64,000 nucleotides of DNA. It comes from UBA11606 sp964504305. Lineage in GTDB: Bacteria; Actinomycetota; Acidimicrobiia; Acidimicrobiales; Aldehydirespiratoraceae. Positions 1 to 7,698 of this stretch are shown piece by piece (the first letter of the stretch is position 1; every line of letters starts with the position of its first letter). Below the pieces are notes generated by a model that was given only the letters and a program-made list of their open reading frames with translations, did not search any database and had not been told where the DNA came from. Made by a program: the position numbers and the translations under genes. Location: NCBI GenBank assembly GCA_964504305.1, contig CAZDEB010000011.1, positions 57,526-121,525 on the forward strand, read 5' to 3'.

Positions 1-163
1 TTCTCCTTTGGAGAACTTCGTGGTTCCACTATCGGCTAGCGGCGCCAAACTATGAGATGGGACCTAGGTCCCTGTGCCGAGTGCCCCTGGAACCGTCATC
101 GTGCGAGGCGGCGCGAGCGCGCCAACCCCAAGTCGTACGACCGGGGATGATGTGGAGGCGACG

Positions 164-1513
164 ATGACCAAGACCCGTTTGGCTCAGTTGTTGATATTTG
201 TTGCAGGTGCAGTTCTGATCATGGGGGCCTGCGCCCCTGACGATCCGATCAGCGGAGAGCTCGCCGACTCGGCGTTGATCTCTGATGATGCCGTGGTGCC
301 GTTGATCGACCTGTCAGAGTTCTCGATCAAAGGCGATCTGACGGTTCCCGAAGGTCATGTGGTGCTCGATGTGCTCAACGTCGGCAACGCCGAACATACC
401 TTGCAGGTGACCGGCAAATCCGGCACCAAAAGTTTGTTCAAGGACGACAAGACGCTCCTCGACCTGGGCGAGCTGAGTCCTGGAACCTACGAGTTGTTCT
501 GCGATATCCCCGGTCATCGCGAGTCGGGCATGAGCGCGACGCTGGAGGTGCTGCCCAAGGCTGAAGCCGGGAACATCACTATTGCCGCTGAGCGCAGCGG
601 CGACGGTCCGGATTGGGCGAGACTTGACGCCGCGATGCAGGAGTCGATTCTGAAGTTCCCGGCCGAAACCGAAGGTCGGGGCAATTTGCCTCTCGAACCC
701 ACGGTGCTCGCGGACGGCACCAAGGAATTCAACTTCACCGTAGCGATCACGCCGTGGGAGGTTGAACCCGGCAAGATCGTCGACGCGTGGACCTATAACG
801 GCCAAGTGCCTGGGCCAGCGATCAGCGTTGACGTGGGCGACAAAGTTCGAGTGAACGTGCAAAACGATCTCCCGATGGGCACCGACATTCACTGGCACGG
901 CATACGCACCCCCAACGAGATGGACGGTGTCGCGCCGATCACTCAGCCCCTGATCGAGTCAGGTGACTCCTTCGTTTACGAGTTCGTGGCTGAGCGGGCC
1001 GGAATCGGCATGTATCACGCCCATCATCACGGTCAGGTCCAGATCCCGAACGGTCTGTTCGGTACGTTCACCATTGGTGAGTTGCCGATCCCGCGGGGTC
1101 AAACGATCGGAGGGAACCTGATTCCCGAGGATCTCGAGGTGGCCCAAACGATTCCGATGGTGCTCAACGACGCCGGCGTAATTGGCTACTCGCTCAACGG
1201 CAAGTCGTTCCCCGCCACTGATCCGTATGTCGTCAACAAGGACGACTGGGTCGCGATCACCTACTACAACGAGGGCTTGCAGATCCATCCGATGCATCTG
1301 CACCAGTTCCCACAGTTGGTATTTGCCAAAGATGGGTTCCCGCTCGACCATCCGTACTACGCCGACACCGTCAACATCGCGCCGGGCGAGCGCTACACGG
1401 TTCTTGTGAACCCCGACACGGTCGGCACGTGGGTGTGGCATTGTCACATCCTTACCCACGTCGAACGCGAAGAAGGCATGTTCGGCATGGTTACCGCAAT
1501 GGTGGTTACCTGA
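164..1513 (+). CDS. Lipoprotein: cupredoxin fused to a two-domain multicopper oxidase (laccase-like)
   Basis: Probable exported copper oxidase of 449 residues. The ATG at 164 follows a GGAGG ribosome site; the frame is open upstream but has no signal there. A signal peptide ends in the lipobox IMGAC (Cys23), so the protein should be lipid-anchored outside the membrane. Residues ~45-135 form a plastocyanin-like domain with a complete type-1 copper set (His78, Cys113, His118, Met123). Then come two multicopper-oxidase cupredoxin domains: HWHG (~243) and YHAHHHG in the first, HPMHLH and WHCHILTHVEREEGM (~426) in the second. Both trinuclear-copper ligand sets are present and a type-1 Cys occurs only in the last domain. 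That pattern is a two-domain laccase rather than a NirK nitrite reductase, which has the Cys in domain 1. The substrate is unknown; the fused cupredoxin may relay electrons. Confidence 0.88.
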   Translation: MTKTRLAQLLIFVAGAVLIMGACAPDDPISGELADSALISDDAVVPLIDLSEFSIKGDLTVPEGHVVLDVLNVGNAEHTLQVTGKSGTKSLFKDDKTLLDLGELSPGTYELFCDIPGHRESGMSATLEVLPKAEAGNITIAAERSGDGPDWARLDAAMQESILKFPAETEGRGNLPLEPTVLADGTKEFNFTVAITPWEVEPGKIVDAWTYNGQVPGPAISVDVGDKVRVNVQNDLPMGTDIHWHGIRTPNEMDGVAPITQPLIESGDSFVYEFVAERAGIGMYHAHHHGQVQIPNGLFGTFTIGELPIPRGQTIGGNLIPEDLEVAQTIPMVLNDAGVIGYSLNGKSFPATDPYVVNKDDWVAITYYNEGLQIHPMHLHQFPQLVFAKDGFPLDHPYYADTVNIAPGERYTVLVNPDTVGTWVWHCHILTHVEREEGMFGMVTAMVVT

Positions 1514-1522
1514 GATCAAGGC

Positions 1523-1567
1523 GGTTGTGACCAAAGGACCGAAATCGGCGGGACTTTGGTCACAACC
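1523..1567. terminator. Perfect 14-bp inverted repeat downstream of the oxidase gene
   Basis: Arms 1523-1536 and 1554-1567 are exact complements (GGTTGTGACCAAAG and its reverse complement), and a small CCG/CGG hairpin lies inside the loop. It starts 10 bases after the oxidase stop codon. A transcription terminator is the simplest reading, although no T-run follows. Confidence 0.55.
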
Positions 1568-1964
1568 CGGACCTTGGTGCTCACCATGATGCGCCAATTG
1601 TCGAACGAGTGGTACTGCAGCGGCTAACGCCGCCACACTATGGGCGAGAGTCCGGACCACCGTGTGAACGTCAGCCGCTTCTGTCCTAGGGCCGCCGACG
1701 ATGAAGGGTCCGGCTCTCGCCTAGGAGTCACCCTTGGGAACTGATTCGGGGTACGACGCGAGTGACGATGGTCCATTCTTTCCGGGACCTTGGTCACTGA
1801 CGGCTGGCGCGCAAATGATCGGGACCGAATGGTTCTCATGGAAACATCTCGCTCAACAAAGGGAAAGTGGTCGCCAACCAATCAGTCTCGACGAGCGGCG
1901 TTGGCGGCGATTGCCGCGGTCAGAGCCGACGGGCCGAGGGTGAGCGCCAAGCTTCGAGAGACTC
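1568..1964. other. Non-coding gap without a recognisable gene
   Basis: About 400 bases between the oxidase hairpin and the 3' end of the minus-strand phosphatase gene. Short open frames exist on both strands but none has a convincing start, ribosome site or recognisable protein. I see no tRNA, insertion sequence or repeat here. Confidence 0.5.
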
Positions 1965-3023
1965 TCATCGATCTCGCTGAGTCGCCGGCGATCCGAGCGA
2001 AAGACCGAGAAGTCCGGCGATGGCCGGAGCCCACGATTTGGCTGCCGGAGGCGACTCGCTAATCGCCAGGCCAAGGGCGGACGCCGCAGGGTGGCCGCCA
2101 CCCACCACTGCGACCTGGCTGGCGCAGCGGGGGCTGCCGTGCGAACCGTGTAAATCGTCGAGCCACGGACCGAACACGTGGCCCGGTGGTCCCCAAACCA
2201 GCGTGTGGAGGTTGTCGAGTTGCTGGGCCCCTTCGATCTCGTCGAGTTGGCGCAGACTCTCGACGCCTGGTCCGTCGAAGACAACTGCGGCGGTTCCCTC
2301 GTTGGCTACCGTCCCCGGTAGACCGCTGGTGTCGAGGCGGGCTTGAAGGTCGAAACCGTGGCTCATGACCTCTTCTTGGTCATGATCGCTCACCACGACC
2401 AACACCGTGTCGTCCCAACCGGGTCGTAGTTGTTCGACCAACTGTCCGAAGGCTCGGTCGGTGGCCTTGATCCGAGTCCCGGTTTCGGGAGAGTTCGGTC
2501 CGTGGAGGTGACAGGCGGTGTCGGGATCGTTGAAGTGAACCACGGCGAGGTCCCCGTCGAGTGCCGCGGTCTTGTCGACCGCGTCGAGCACCGACTGGTC
2601 GGTCGCGTACCGGAACTCGTCGAGTGCGACGCCAGGGCGTGCTCCACCCGGTGGCCAGTGTCGGTAGGCGTCTTCGCCCCCCATAACCCCGATCAGTTTG
2701 TGATCCCCGACCACTATGCGGGCATCGATGTCGTGGCGGTCGGCGGCAAGGAAGATCGTGTCGCCCTTGGGACCATGTTTGGCCGCCGAGACGAACTCTG
2801 AGCCGTCCCAGACCCGATTCACGAATATGCCGTGCTCAGCGGGTTGCGTGCCGGTCACAAATGTCGCGTGATTCGGGTAGGTCGCGGTGGACAGGACGGC
2901 CCGACCACCGTGTGGGTTGTGGTGGCCGTTTTGAATGACGTCCCACAGACACGGTGTCCACTCCGCGCTCACCCACCGGTTCGGGAGGGCATCGATGACA
3001 ACGAAAACGACTCGCATCGCCAC
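1965..3023 (-). CDS. Alkaline-phosphatase-superfamily phosphodiesterase (type I nucleotide pyrophosphatase-like)
   Basis: A 352-residue hydrolase of the metal-dependent alkaline-phosphatase superfamily. Visible landmarks are the N-terminal strand VVFVVIDALP with a metal Asp, the nucleophile segment STATYPNHATFVTGTQPAEHGI (Thr before YPNH), NDPDTACHLHG with the Asp/His metal pair, and SDHDQEEVMSHG with the second Asp-His pair. These match nucleotide pyrophosphatase/phosphodiesterases; the natural substrate cannot be read. No signal peptide is seen, so it is probably cytoplasmic. It starts at GTG 3023 (ATG at 3017 is an alternative), one base after the stop of the GNAT gene, so it is the last gene of the ribB-ribH-GNAT operon and likely translationally coupled. 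Confidence 0.85.
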   Translation of the reverse strand: MAMRVVFVVIDALPNRWVSAEWTPCLWDVIQNGHHNPHGGRAVLSTATYPNHATFVTGTQPAEHGIFVNRVWDGSEFVSAAKHGPKGDTIFLAADRHDIDARIVVGDHKLIGVMGGEDAYRHWPPGGARPGVALDEFRYATDQSVLDAVDKTAALDGDLAVVHFNDPDTACHLHGPNSPETGTRIKATDRAFGQLVEQLRPGWDDTVLVVVSDHDQEEVMSHGFDLQARLDTSGLPGTVANEGTAAVVFDGPGVESLRQLDEIEGAQQLDNLHTLVWGPPGHVFGPWLDDLHGSHGSPRCASQVAVVGGGHPAASALGLAISESPPAAKSWAPAIAGLLGLSLGSPATQRDR

Positions 3024-3024
3024 T

Positions 3025-4059
3025 TCAGCCGAGCGGTTTGATGGCGTGGATCTCGCCGTCGTCGATCAAACCCGACGGTTCGTAGCCTCGAGCGAGGTAC
3101 ATGGGGGCCGGTGAGCCGGGCCCTTCGGCCCACGACACTTCGATGGCGACCGCGCCCTGGTCGCGGCACCACTGCTCGAACCGGTCGAGCGCCGCTGAAC
3201 CCACCCCACGCCGCTGATGCATACGATCGATGAGCAAACGCCACAGGTAGGGATTGGCGTGATGTTCGGTGATCTCTGACGCCATGATGAAACCGGCGAT
3301 TTCGCCGTCGGCCTCGATTGCCCGATACCAAGGCACGAGGGTCGCCCCGTTCTCCGACGGCGGTAACAGGGCATCGCGGAAGTTGCCGATCATCGGCGCT
3401 ACGAAACGCTCCTGAGACCTATGCGTCACGAGATTGCCTACCCGGCGCCGATTGTCGGCGGTGAGCGGTACCAACTCGACGCGGTCGGGGCGGTGCCGAG
3501 GTCGGCCACGCCAAGCTTCCCAAGCAGGGCGCGGCATGCCGTACAAAATGTCGTCCGAGCACTGGTCGCCAACCCAGAACGACTGGCGGGTCAGACCCTC
3601 ATAGACCAACCCGCACGCTTCCATCACCCGATGGGACGGCCAGTTGTCCGGATGTGCCGATGACTCGATGCGGTTAACACCGTACTCATCAAACAAGTAC
3701 CGGATGATTGCCTCGGCGGACTCGGTGGCGTAACCCAGTCCCCAATAATCGGGGTGGAAGGTGTAGCCGACGAGAGCGGCGCGACCACCCCAGCGGATTT
3801 CGACCGCGAGGTCTCCGACGATTTGCTCCGGTTGGGCGGCGTCGACGACAGTAAGCGACCAGTTGGCGTCGTCTTGGGGCCCGTCCATGGCCACCAATTC
3901 GGCCATTCGCTTCTGGGCCCGCTCCAACGAGTATGGCGTCTCCCAGTCCTGGTAGCGGGCAACGTCGGGCCGATTCCGACGCTCGAACGCGGCCTGCGCA
4001 TCGCTGAGCTTGGATTGCCGAAGAATCAGCCGGTCGGTGCGAATCGCTTCGAAGGCCAT
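3025..4059 (-). CDS. Tandem GNAT acetyltransferase (two fused GNAT domains)
   Basis: A 344-residue protein with two Gcn5-related acetyltransferase domains. Residues ~1-180 are RimJ/RimL-like: the opening IRTDRLILRQ, then YTFHPDYWGLGYATESAEAIIRYLF and AHPDNWPSHRVMEACGL (acetyl-CoA loop and the conserved N..S motif). Residues ~195-344 are a second GNAT unit with RRGVGSAALDRFEQWC as its pyrophosphate loop. The acyl acceptor is unknown; protein N-terminal or small-molecule amines are usual for the family. ATG 4059 is 10 bases after the ribH stop and the stop is one base before the phosphatase start, so it is a middle gene of a four-gene operon. Confidence 0.85.
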   Translation of the reverse strand: MAFEAIRTDRLILRQSKLSDAQAAFERRNRPDVARYQDWETPYSLERAQKRMAELVAMDGPQDDANWSLTVVDAAQPEQIVGDLAVEIRWGGRAALVGYTFHPDYWGLGYATESAEAIIRYLFDEYGVNRIESSAHPDNWPSHRVMEACGLVYEGLTRQSFWVGDQCSDDILYGMPRPAWEAWRGRPRHRPDRVELVPLTADNRRRVGNLVTHRSQERFVAPMIGNFRDALLPPSENGATLVPWYRAIEADGEIAGFIMASEITEHHANPYLWRLLIDRMHQRRGVGSAALDRFEQWCRDQGAVAIEVSWAEGPGSPAPMYLARGYEPSGLIDDGEIHAIKPLG

Positions 4060-4069
4060 GGCAAACGTG

Positions 4070-4537
4070 TCAGATCGCTATGGCCCGCAGCACTTGGGCC
4101 ATCTCGATGGCGGCCTCGGCGGTGTCGGATCCCTTGTTGCCGGCCTTGGTGCCCGCCCGTTCGATGGCTTGTTCGATCGTGTCGGTGGTGAGCACGCCGA
4201 AAATTGTAGGAACGCCGGTCTCGAAACCGGCCTTGGCGCAACCAGCCGCCGCCTGGCCAGCAACATGGTCAAAGTGCGGGGTTGCGCCCCGGATCACGGC
4301 ACCGAGACACAAAACGGCGTCGAAGCGGCCGGTTTGTGCGAGTGCTCGAGCAGCCAGAGGTATCTCGAACGCGCCAGGTACCCACGCGATTTCGATCTCG
4401 TCATCGTCGACGCCCAGTCGGAGTAGCCGGTCGTGGGCTCCGCTGACGAGGTTCGTGACGATGGCGTCGTTGAACCGCGCCGCCACGATTGCTATATGTA
4501 GCCCCGCTCCGTTGAGCATGCCGTTATGGGTTTTCAT
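4070..4537 (-). CDS. ribH: 6,7-dimethyl-8-ribityllumazine synthase
   Basis: Condenses 5-amino-6-ribitylaminouracil with 3,4-dihydroxy-2-butanone 4-phosphate, the penultimate step of riboflavin synthesis. The 155-residue length is typical. Family motifs are IAIVAARFND near the N-terminus, WVPGAFEIP, GAVIRGATPHFDHVA (catalytic His region), PTIFGVLTTDTIEQAIERAG and NKGSDTAEAAIEM. The ATG at 4537 shares one base with the ribB stop (TGATG), so the two enzymes are translationally coupled. That arrangement sets the start, although the frame stays open further upstream inside ribB. Confidence 0.95.
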   Translation of the reverse strand: MKTHNGMLNGAGLHIAIVAARFNDAIVTNLVSGAHDRLLRLGVDDDEIEIAWVPGAFEIPLAARALAQTGRFDAVLCLGAVIRGATPHFDHVAGQAAAGCAKAGFETGVPTIFGVLTTDTIEQAIERAGTKAGNKGSDTAEAAIEMAQVLRAIAI

Positions 4538-5175
4538 CAGGCGGTCTCCAGTAATGGCTTTGCGAGCTCGCCCTGTCGGTAGGCGATCAGGTCGGCGATG
4601 GTGATGACAAGCAGTTCGTGTTCGTGGGCGAACGAGAGCAGCGTCGGTAAACGAGCCATCGTGCCGTCGTCGTTCACTATCTCGCACAACGCACCTACTT
4701 CTGAGCGTCCGGACAAACGACCGAGGTCGACAGCCGCCTCGGTGTGTCCGGGGCGCTCGAGCACACCGCCGTTGCGGGCTCGCAACGGAAAGATGTGACC
4801 GGGCCGGGCCAGGTCGCTGGGACGGGTTTCGGGGTTGGCGAGGCCTTGTAGCGTCGTGGCGCGATCAGATGCCGAGATGCCGGTTGTGGTCCCGTGCAGA
4901 TAGTCGACGGTAATGGTGAACGCGGTGCGCATCGATTCGGTGTTGTTGGCAACCATCAGCGGTAAGTCAAGTTGGTCGGCCCTGTGGTTGGGCATCGGCG
5001 CGCATAGCACCCCGCTGGTGTGACGAATCATGAACGCCAATTTTTGGTGGTCGACGGCATCGGCGGAGATAATGAGGTCGCCTTCGTTCTCGCGGTTTTC
5101 GTCGTCGACGACCACCAAAAAACTGCCCCGAGCGTAGGCCTCCAACGCGTCTTCAATGCCAGCCAGTCGGCCCAT
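4537..5175 (-). CDS. ribB: 3,4-dihydroxy-2-butanone 4-phosphate synthase
   Basis: Converts ribulose 5-phosphate to formate and 3,4-dihydroxy-2-butanone 4-phosphate, the other substrate of the neighbouring RibH. Motifs are DDENRENEGDLI (metal/substrate acidic loop), HTSGVLCAPM, DRATT, RPGHIFPLRA, GHTEAAVDL and CEIVNDDGTMARLP. At 212 residues it is the stand-alone form: no RibA GTP-cyclohydrolase domain follows, so ribA (and ribE/ribD) must lie elsewhere. It heads the operon ribB-ribH-GNAT-phosphatase. A palindrome overlaps its upstream region. I see no FMN-riboswitch elements in the short (~90 bp) leader. Confidence 0.95.
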   Translation of the reverse strand: MGRLAGIEDALEAYARGSFLVVVDDENRENEGDLIISADAVDHQKLAFMIRHTSGVLCAPMPNHRADQLDLPLMVANNTESMRTAFTITVDYLHGTTTGISASDRATTLQGLANPETRPSDLARPGHIFPLRARNGGVLERPGHTEAAVDLGRLSGRSEVGALCEIVNDDGTMARLPTLLSFAHEHELLVITIADLIAYRQGELAKPLLETA

Positions 5176-5193
5176 CGGTACTCCTTAGATAAT

Positions 5194-5213
5194 AACTAGA
5201 ACACGATCTAGTT
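5194..5213. promoter_or_regulatory. Palindromic operator upstream of ribB, KstR-like
   Basis: AACTAGA-N6-TCTAGTT, a perfect 7-bp inverted repeat with its near edge 18 bases before the ribB start. The central 14 bases TAGAACACGATCTA differ at one base from the published mycobacterial KstR motif TnnAACnnGTTnnA. It is probably a TetR-family operator covering the promoter. KstR control of riboflavin genes would be unexpected and is inference only. Confidence 0.45.
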
Positions 5214-5264
5214 TATGCGATTGGCCCACCTAACCCAAGCTGGCCGACCTTAGTTCTTGGCGCG

Positions 5265-5741
5265 CTATCGGTCAGCGTATTCCACTCGGGCAAACGGCCA
5301 ATCGGATTTGAGCCAAATCGAGATTGCCCGCCAAGTGATCACGTCCATTTCGGCGCGACTCGCCCGTACCCACGAACCAACTGCGGCGTCAGCGGTCTTT
5401 GACGGATAGATGTAAACGCAACCAATCACGTCCTCGCCATCGAGGATTGAGTAGGTGAAGCCCGTTCGACTCGTGAAGTCGTTCGCATGCTGCACCAGAT
5501 CGGCAAGATTCTGTTCGAGGGTCATCGCGGTCGGCCACGACCCTCGCGGAAAGCCGGGCGTGCCACGGATGTGGTCGATGCTCGACATCCAAGCATCGTG
5601 GTCGCGGTCGTTGTGTTTGGGTCCCAACGGCTCCAACCAAAAACCGGGCCCCGCAAGTTCGAGCGGTACAACAAAGTCGTCGGGAACAAAGTCGTCGGGA
5701 ACAAAGTCGTCGGGAACAAAATCGTCGGAAACAGAGCTCAT
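5265..5741 (-). CDS. GNAT-family N-acetyltransferase-like protein with an N-terminal DDFVP repeat
   Basis: A 158-residue protein. Residues 6-25 are four DDFVP/DDFVV units encoded by a 15-bp tandem repeat. The rest has the look of a small GNAT protein common in actinobacteria: a beta strand TYSILDGEDVIGCVYIYPS, then SWVRASRAEMDVITWRAISIWL where the acetyl-CoA loop would lie. The strict RxxGxG/A loop is not obvious, so activity is uncertain. ATG 5739-5741 immediately precedes the repeat. Without the repeat the protein would begin near VPLELAGPGFWLEPL, so the repeat looks like a recent addition at the N-terminus. Transcribed alone. Confidence 0.65.
   Translation of the reverse strand: MSSVSDDFVPDDFVPDDFVPDDFVVPLELAGPGFWLEPLGPKHNDRDHDAWMSSIDHIRGTPGFPRGSWPTAMTLEQNLADLVQHANDFTSRTGFTYSILDGEDVIGCVYIYPSKTADAAVGSWVRASRAEMDVITWRAISIWLKSDWPFARVEYADR
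5671..5730. repeat. 15-bp tandem repeat, four copies
   Basis: Units at 5671, 5686, 5701 and 5716 (ACAAAGTCGTCGGGA on the plus strand). The first three are identical and the fourth differs at two bases. The unit length keeps the frame and encodes DDFVP repeats at the N-terminus of the GNAT-like protein. Such an array can change copy number by slippage. Confidence 0.95.
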
Positions 5742-5991
5742 GGGTCATCGTAAACAGACTCAGTCGAGATGTTCTGTACGGTCGAGACAACGCCGCGAGC
5801 GGAAACCGACTCGCTTAGTGGCGGATCAGGAGAATAGTTGCGCGAGGAGTGATCCCTTGTCACAATGACGCTCTCTTAGACAAAGCCAACGTGGCTGCAC
5901 AGAGCGAGCGCGGCAATCGGGCACGAGTGAAACGTCAGCTACCAGCGCGGACAAGGACGAGAAGTCAAAAGTCTGGCTCTATATCCTCGGC

Positions 5992-6834
5992 GTGCTTTTG
6001 TTTCTGCTCGGGGTTGTCGGGCTCCTGAAGTTCTTGAGCGGCGGCGAAGAAACCACCGAGGCCGGAGGGTTAGACCCGGCGCTGTTGCTTCAGCTTCAGA
6101 CGGCATGCTTCCAAAGCAACCCGCCACTTTTCTACGACGATCAAGGATTCTGCTACGCGGTCGATCCGGCGACGCTCACCGAAGCAGACCGAATCGTACA
6201 ACGAGTTCCGCCGACGCCGCCGGTAGCGACAACTGACGATGCCGCGGCGCCCGCCGCGCCCGCGGCTCCTGCTGACCCAGCGGCTCCCACCACCGCACCG
6301 GCGGCCCCCACGACGGCCGCACCAGCCGCGCCCACGACGGCCGTTCCCGCGGCACCGACCACTGCTGCTCCAACGTCGGCGCCAACCACAACCGAAGCGT
6401 CAACCACAACCGCACCGACCACAACCGAAGCGCCGCCGATCAATATCAACGTCCGTGGTGGTTGGACATGGGATGTTGGGTTCCCCGACACGTTGAACGG
6501 CGTGCCTTGCGTGAAGGATGCCCAAGGCAAGTATCCGCCCGGTTGTCAAGACGCCATCATGGGTAACTACAGCGTCACCGTCAACGTCGTTGATGGCGTG
6601 GTGAGCGGGTCGCGGACGATAGCTCAGCTCGGATCCAAGACAGCTACGTTCTCCGGTTCGATCTCACCGGCTGGCGCGGTGTCGATGTCGGTAGATGTCG
6701 GCAACCTTGGCACGTTCGCCCTCAACGGCACCCTTACCGGCACGTGCAACATCAGCGGTGGCTACACCCACACCAGCCAGAATGGCTCGTCCACCGCGAC
6801 CGGGTCCTTCACGCTCGTAGGCTCGAGTTGCTGA
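5992..6834 (+). CDS. Membrane-anchored or secreted Ala/Pro/Thr-rich protein of unknown function
   Basis: No family recognised. The frame encodes DKDEKSKVWLYILGVLLFLLGVVGLLKFLSGG, a short charged N-terminus and one transmembrane helix. A spacer with two cysteines follows, then a low-complexity APTTAAPAAP-type stalk (~85-150), then a ~125-residue beta-rich C-terminal domain (GGWTWDVGFPD...GSFTLVGSSC) with four cysteines. The listed start (GTG 5992) falls inside the hydrophobic helix. The same frame is open back to 5869 but contains no ATG, GTG or TTG, so the true start is missing, non-canonical, or hidden by a sequence error. The C-terminal domain is probably outside the cell. Confidence 0.6.
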   Translation: MLLFLLGVVGLLKFLSGGEETTEAGGLDPALLLQLQTACFQSNPPLFYDDQGFCYAVDPATLTEADRIVQRVPPTPPVATTDDAAAPAAPAAPADPAAPTTAPAAPTTAAPAAPTTAVPAAPTTAAPTSAPTTTEASTTTAPTTTEAPPININVRGGWTWDVGFPDTLNGVPCVKDAQGKYPPGCQDAIMGNYSVTVNVVDGVVSGSRTIAQLGSKTATFSGSISPAGAVSMSVDVGNLGTFALNGTLTGTCNISGGYTHTSQNGSSTATGSFTLVGSSC

Positions 6835-6901
6835 TGCAGCCGCGATAGCTGGGCACAGGGCGGTTCGGCGTCAGTCGCCGAATCGACAGGAGATCCACAA
6901 A

Positions 6902-7696
6902 ATGGCCGCAGAACCCAATCAGCCGTCCGCCAACTACGCCTCATATCCATCGCTCGTCGACCGCACCGTGCTGGTGACGGGCGGCGCTGATGGTATTGGC
7001 CGCGCCATCGTCAACCAGTTCGCGAGCCAAGGCAGCAGGGTGGCCTTTGTCGACATCCAAGCCGACAAGGCCGAGGAGGTTGTCGAGCGGTGTCGGGCCG
7101 AAAGCACCCGCCACACGCCGGTCTTTCGCGAGCTCAACCTGGTCGACATCGAAGCACTCAAGTCGACGATTCACTCGCTTGAGGCGGAGATCGGCCCAAT
7201 CGAAGTTCTGGTCAACAACGCCGCCAGCGACGATCGCCATGATTGGCAAGAGATGACCGCCGACTATTGGGACAATCGGCTCAACACCAATCTTCGACAC
7301 TACTTTTTTGCTATTCAGGCCGTGGCCCCGGCCATGATCGCCGCCGGCTCAGGGTCGATCATCAACATTGGTAGCAGCAGCTACATGATGCAGGAGGATT
7401 TCTTCCCCGGCTACGCCATCGCAAAGTCGGGGGTAGAGGGCATCACGCGCACGATGGCGCGCACCTTCGGGCCCGACAACGTGCGGGTCAACACCGTTTT
7501 GCCAGGATGGTGCGCCACTGAGAAGCAGCTCGAAATGTGGTGGACCGCCGAAGGCGAATCTCAGACGCTCGAGGACCAAGCGCTCAAGCGCCGCATTTAT
7601 CCCGACGAGTTCGCTCAGATGGTTTTGTGGCTGGCGGCCGACGACGGTGCTGCTTGCACCGCCCAGAGCTTCATGATCGATGCCGGCCGCTACTGA
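6902..7696 (+). CDS. Short-chain dehydrogenase/reductase (classical SDR)
   Basis: A 264-residue NAD(P)-dependent oxidoreductase. It has the cofactor motif TGGADGIG, an acidic residue after the second strand (FVDIQ, which favours NAD), NNAA, the catalytic Ser in INIGSSSYM, YAIAKSG (the YxxxK pair) and a C-terminal DGAACTAQSFMIDAGRY typical of sugar/alcohol SDRs. The ATG at 6902 follows CAGGAG. Neighbours give no pathway, so the substrate remains open. Confidence 0.88.
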   Translation: MAAEPNQPSANYASYPSLVDRTVLVTGGADGIGRAIVNQFASQGSRVAFVDIQADKAEEVVERCRAESTRHTPVFRELNLVDIEALKSTIHSLEAEIGPIEVLVNNAASDDRHDWQEMTADYWDNRLNTNLRHYFFAIQAVAPAMIAAGSGSIINIGSSSYMMQEDFFPGYAIAKSGVEGITRTMARTFGPDNVRVNTVLPGWCATEKQLEMWWTAEGESQTLEDQALKRRIYPDEFAQMVLWLAADDGAACTAQSFMIDAGRY

Positions 7697-7698
7697 GA

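Noticed and set aside
164..1513. Copper nitrite reductase (NirK)
   Set aside because: NirK carries its type-1 Cys in the first enzyme domain; here that motif is YHAHHHG without Cys, and both trinuclear-site histidine sets point to a laccase-like enzyme.
5176..5264. FMN riboswitch upstream of ribB
   Set aside because: The gap is under 90 bases and shows only a simple palindrome, none of the multi-stem FMN aptamer motifs.
5671..5730. CRISPR-like repeat array
   Set aside because: Repeats are contiguous without spacers and keep the reading frame of a gene; no CRISPR array was seen anywhere in the window.
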